NCBI GenBank assembly: GCA_000687695.1 | Contig: JHWZ01000004.1 | Location: forward strand, 157,237 to 221,236 | Direction of reading: 5' to 3' | DNA from: Lachnospiraceae bacterium P6B14 | GTDB lineage: Bacteria > Bacillota > Clostridia > Lachnospirales > Lachnospiraceae | Length of the DNA: 64,000 nt | In this document: positions 61,901 through 64,000 of the stretch, piece after piece | Layout: each line of letters opens with the position of its first letter | Numbering within the stretch: position 1 is the stretch's first letter | The notes under the pieces: generated by a model | What the model was told of the DNA's origin: nothing | What the model saw: the letters and a program-made list of their open reading frames with translations, nothing else | Database searches by the model: none | Made by a program: the position numbers and the translations under genes

Positions 61901-63155
61901 CGCCGATGTCGAGGATACAGTCTACGTCAGGCTCAAAGAAATGAGCCGCATAGTAGTGCGATACCGTCTCGACCTCACCCTCGTCGAGCATGAGTGCGGA
62001 CTTGATCAGAGCTTCTCCGTATCCGGTCGAGCAGGATCTGACGATCTGCGCGCTGTCGGGAAGCTTTTCCTTTATCTCTCTGATGGCACGGATGGTAGTC
62101 TTTAGCGGACTTCCGTTATTGTTATCATAGAATGAGTACAACAGCTCACCGTCGCTACCGACCAATGCAACCTTCGTCGTAGTCGAGCCCGCGTCGATAC
62201 CGAGGAAAACATCCCCCTCATAGTTTGCGAGGTCACCCTTGATAACATCGTGCTCACTGTGCTTTTTCAAAAATTCATCGTACTCCGCCTGGTCCTTGAA
62301 AAGCGGCTCCATACGCTCCACCTCGAACTGCAGATGGATCTCGGATGAGAGGAGGTCGAACAGCTTTTTAAGAGTGGTCGGTTTCTCTCCTGCCGCGTTC
62401 ATCGCCGCACCACTCGCTGCAAACAGGTGCGAGTTCTCCGGTGCGATGATGTACTCATCGGTCAGCTTCAGTGTACGAATGAAACTCTCCTTCAACTCCG
62501 TGAGGAAGTGAAGCGGTCCACCTAAAAATGCCACGTGACCACGGATCGGTTTTCCGCATGCCAGGCCCGATATGGTCTGATTTACGACCGCCTGGAATAT
62601 GGATGCAGCGAGATCCTCCTTCGCTGCTCCCTCGTTGATCAGAGGCTGAATATCAGTCTTTGCAAACACGCCGCATCTGGCAGCGATCGGATAGATGGCC
62701 TGGTAGCTTTTTGCGTACTCGTTAAGGCCTGCTGCATCGGTCTTTAACAGACTCGCCATCTGGTCGATGAATGAACCCGTACCTCCGGCACAGATTCCGT
62801 TCATACGCTGCTCTATACCGTCAGAGAAGTATATGATCTTTGCGTCCTCGCCACCGAGCTCGATGGCCACATCCGTCTTCGGCGCATAGTCCTTCAGCGC
62901 GGTAGCTACAGAGAACACCTCCTGTACGAAGGGGATATCCAGATGATCGGCGATAGACAGACCACCTGAACCGGTGATCATCGGATCGATATCCTTGTCA
63001 CCCATCTCGGTATACGCCTTCTCAACTATGTCGCGAAGTGTCTCCTGTATATTTGCAAAATGTCTCTCATAGGCAGAGAAAATAATACGGTTATCCTCGT
63101 CAAGAATAGCGATCTTGACAGTGGTTGAACCGATATCAATACCCAATCGAAGCAT
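58914..63155 (-). CDS. large acyl-CoA dehydratase activase-like protein (two BcrAD/BadFG domains + DUF2229 + HgdB-like)
   Basis: A 1,413-residue cytosolic protein. Two activase (ASKHA ATPase) domains each start with the phosphate loop: [15 protein letters not shown] at residue ~3 and [16 protein letters not shown] near 320. Each has a Gly/Cys stretch that binds the bridging [4Fe-4S] cluster ([13 protein letters not shown] and [12 protein letters not shown]). A DUF2229 domain ([21 protein letters not shown] onward) and a part like 2-hydroxyacyl-CoA dehydratase subunits ([18 protein letters not shown]) follow. Related enzymes inject electrons into dehydratases; the substrate of this widespread long form is not known. 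The start at 63155 follows AAGGAGG; the ATG at 63179 is not supported. Confidence 0.92.
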   Translation of the reverse strand: MLRLGIDIGSTTVKIAILDEDNRIIFSAYERHFANIQETLRDIVEKAYTEMGDKDIDPMITGSGGLSIADHLDIPFVQEVFSVATALKDYAPKTDVAIELGGEDAKIIYFSDGIEQRMNGICAGGTGSFIDQMASLLKTDAAGLNEYAKSYQAIYPIAARCGVFAKTDIQPLINEGAAKEDLAASIFQAVVNQTISGLACGKPIRGHVAFLGGPLHFLTELKESFIRTLKLTDEYIIAPENSHLFAASGAAMNAAGEKPTTLKKLFDLLSSEIHLQFEVERMEPLFKDQAEYDEFLKKHSEHDVIKGDLANYEGDVFLGIDAGSTTTKVALVGSDGELLYSFYDNNNGSPLKTTIRAIREIKEKLPDSAQIVRSCSTGYGEALIKSALMLDEGEVETVSHYYAAHFFEPDVDCILDIGGQDMKCIKIKNNSVDSVQLNEACSSGCGSFIETFARSLGHDVKDFAKMALFAENPIDLGSRCTVFMNSKVKQAQKEGATVEDISAGLAISVIKNALLKVIKLTDPKDLGTNVVVQGGTFYNDAVLRSFERVSGCKAVRPDIAGIMGAFGAALIAREHYEEGEETTMLSLDDIIGLRFDSTMSRCKGCTNHCLLTINRFSGGRQFISGNRCERGLGKERTNKDIPNLYEYKNKRLFAHYKPLSADRAVRGRVGIPRVLNMYENYPFWFTFFTELGYQVIVSPPSSRDIYSLGIESIPSESECYPAKLAHGHIMWLLAQGLDYIFYPCVPYERNEFEGSGNHYNCPIVTSYGENIKNNVEELADPQIKYQNPFLSFESEKAITNELVRYLGEENGIAANEIRAAAHKAYEELQATREDIKRKGEEVLAWMEEHDAMGIVLSGRPYHIDPEIHHGIPELITSYGIAVLSEDSISHLAEINRPTIAVDQWMYHSRLYAAATYVRTRDDLEMIQLNSFGCGLDAVTTDQVNDILTGSDKICTVLKIDEVNNLGAARIRIRSLISAVKDRKRKNFKREIRDAAYHRVVFTKEMKKEYTILAPQMSPIHFDLVVPALKACGYNIVQLPTGVGELDYGLKYVNNDACYPSLLVVGQFMKALLSGEYDLDRTALIITQTGGGCRATNYIGFIRRALRKAGMSQIPVISLSAGVESNPGFNIGYGLLKRAIHALIYGDLFMRVVYRTRPYEKVKGSVEELHQKWLPICIEECIKPNHRKFKKNIAGIIHDFDNIELDESQKRPRVGVVGEILVKYLPAANNYVVDLLEKEGAEAVVPDMLDFFMYGAVDSVFQADHLGHSTTGKMLGELANWALEKYRAPVVKCLKESKRFDAPPDIYQLIEYAKPFVSPGNQTGEGWFLTGEMIELLHSGVPNIVCTQPFGCLPNHVVGKGVIKQLRKSFPGANIVAVDYDPGASEVNQLNRIKLMLATANDQMDQDNDVEKNA

Positions 63156-63208
63156 CGAACCTTCCTCCTTAAAAACCATAGTAACCCAATTTAATCATTA
63201 ACTATATG

Positions 63209-63237
63209 ATTATAGCCTATCTCGTAAGAAAAATCAA
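63209..63237 (-). promoter_or_regulatory. promoter of the activase-corA-glycosyltransferase-gerW operon
   Basis: On the minus strand TTGATT (63237-63232) and a perfect TATAAT (63214-63209) have a 17-base spacer. The leader to 63155 is about 50 nt. No strong terminator was seen in the direction of transcription until 50197, so eight genes may share this promoter. Confidence 0.8.
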
Positions 63238-63285
63238 GTACTTTCGCATGGTTTACGGCATAGTTTCCGTCAGTCGCCAAACCCA

Positions 63286-63315
63286 CAAAAAGAACTCCAC
63301 GGCGATGCCGTGGAG
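63286..63315 (-). terminator. terminator of the right-edge surface protein gene
   Basis: CTCCACGGC and GCCGTGGAG form a perfect 9-bp stem with a 3-base loop, followed leftward by TTCTTTTTG. Confidence 0.9.
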
Positions 63316-63337
63316 CTCTGATTAATTACTTATGAGC

Positions 63338-64000
63338 TTATTTTGTAAGCTTCTTTTTTCTGATAACTACCACTCCTACGATAGCCAGCAGTGAAAGTCC
63401 CATTCCTGCGATCGGAATCATCGGATTCATCGTATCGCCTGTCTCAGGAACTGTAGCTGCCAGAGGTACATTCTCAACGATAGTTGTTACCTCCTTTTTC
63501 GGAGCTTCCTCCGGAGTGAAGTCTGACAACGGTACCTCTTCCTCAACAACCGTAGTCGGTGTCTCTGTCGGTGCCGGTGTGAATGTGTAGTATACTACCG
63601 GCGGTGTGTTTGACGGCGGATTAGTATAAGTCGTCGGCGGTGTATTTGTCGGCGGCTGTGTTATCTCCGGCGTCGGTGTCGGCGTTACCTCCGGTGTCGG
63701 TGTCGGCGTTACCTCCGGTGTCGGTGTAGGTGTTACCTCAGGCGTCGGTGTAGGTGTTACCTCCGGTGTCGGTGTAGGTGTCACCTCAGGCGTCGGTGTA
63801 GGTGTTACCTCCGGTGTCGGTGTAGGTGTTACCTCCGGTGTCGGTGTAGGCGTTACCTCCGGTGTCTCTGTCGGTGTAGGCGTCGGTGTTTCAATCACTT
63901 TTACCTTATTAGTGAACTTTGTTGCCCCTTCTCTTGGACCACACGTTTCACCACATAAACCGCAAATGGCACCATCAACATGCAAAGCTTCTCTCGGCTC
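63338..64000 (-). CDS. surface protein with TPTPEV repeats and PETGD tail, C-terminal part
   Basis: The frame is open to the right edge; a TTG at 63985 is internal, not a start. The visible ~220 residues begin with a Cys-rich bit (CGLCGETCG). They continue with a Pro/Thr stalk with about eight PEVTPTPT units (63663-63872) and a [17 protein letters not shown] linker. Two VPLSD/VPLAA-type motifs and [20 protein letters not shown] with a hydrophobic helix and RKKKLTK follow. The end matches that of the 19190-20161 protein, which suggests both are anchored by the same sortase-like system. The N-terminal domain is outside the window. Confidence 0.8.
   Translation of the reverse strand, partial: EPREALHVDGAICGLCGETCGPREGATKFTNKVKVIETPTPTPTETPEVTPTPTPEVTPTPTPEVTPTPTPEVTPTPTPEVTPTPTPEVTPTPTPEVTPTPTPEVTPTPTPEITQPPTNTPPTTYTNPPSNTPPVVYYTFTPAPTETPTTVVEEEVPLSDFTPEEAPKKEVTTIVENVPLAATVPETGDTMNPMIPIAGMGLSLLAIVGVVVIRKKKLTK
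63663..63872. repeat. 24-bp tandem coding repeats (PEVTPTPT)
   Basis: Nine 24-bp units, differing mainly at third codon positions, encode PE(V/I)TPTPT. The spread of silent changes shows selection for the amino-acid repeat. Length may vary between strains. Confidence 0.9.

Noticed and set aside
63663..63872. Regular 24-bp repeats that resemble a CRISPR array
   Set aside because: Units are contiguous with no spacers, in frame, and encode PEVTPTPT in a surface-protein stalk. No cas genes are near.

Overview
The window looks like the chromosome of a Lachnospiraceae-type Firmicute (class Clostridia). The reasons are strong AGGAGG ribosome binding sites, TTGACA/TATAAT promoters with 17-bp spacers, a CIRCE operator, GerW-type sporulation and YloU/FakA genes, a Lys/Ala/Pro-rich DUF6465-type protein, and an Ech hydrogenase with hyp genes, a combination reported from rumen Butyrivibrio and Pseudobutyrivibrio. 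The genus is inference. Nearly every gene is on the minus strand; only the cut-off EAL gene at the left edge and one metal-transporter gene near 17 kb are on the plus strand. No rRNA, tRNA, CRISPR, transposase or prophage gene was seen.

Region 1 (0-15.8 kb) is a biosynthetic run read leftward from a consensus promoter at about 15.74 kb: leuB, ilvD, ilvB, serC, serA, folC, DAHP synthase, a secreted CotH-kinase protein, folE, a folB-folK fusion, an unknown membrane protein and chorismate mutase. It joins branched-chain amino acid, serine, folate and aromatic precursor synthesis. leuA, leuCD, ilvC, ilvN and folP are not in the window.

Region 2 (15.8-28 kb) is accessory. It holds a zinc-ribbon membrane protein, a divergently transcribed 10-TM metal exporter, a 215-bp nest of inverted repeats, an Hsp20 gene under CIRCE control, a lipoprotein, a surface protein with a PETGD sorting-type tail, an operon of DUF2442, zinc-ribbon and DUF2207 proteins, a MalT-like LuxR regulator, the DUF6465-type protein and a CapA-like lipoprotein. 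A 15-bp palindrome (CTAAC-N5-GTTAG) recurs at three intergenic sites here and at 47.5 kb.

Region 3 (28-42.4 kb) is an energy-converting [NiFe]-hydrogenase locus: echABCDEF, then hypF, two sensor kinases, hypC, hypE and hypD. The ech promoter is surrounded by four GATATC half-sites. The two kinases are paralogues with complementary defects: one lacks the phospho-acceptor His, the other has a degraded G2 ATP-lid motif. They have their own promoter. An AraC-family regulator gene lies immediately upstream of ech.

Region 4 (42.5-50.1 kb) has two large secreted proteins of unknown function, a FakA/YloV-type kinase with its Asp23/YloU partner, and ribosomal protein bL28.

Region 5 (50.2-63.2 kb) reads as one long operon from a promoter at about 63.2 kb. 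It contains a 1,413-residue acyl-CoA dehydratase activase-like protein, a CorA transporter, a rhomboid-like protein, a two-headed GT-C/PMT glycosyltransferase fusion, two unknown proteins, DUF2953 and GerW. A structured palindromic spacer sits inside it. At the right edge is the 3' part of a second PETGD-type surface protein with TPTPEV repeats.
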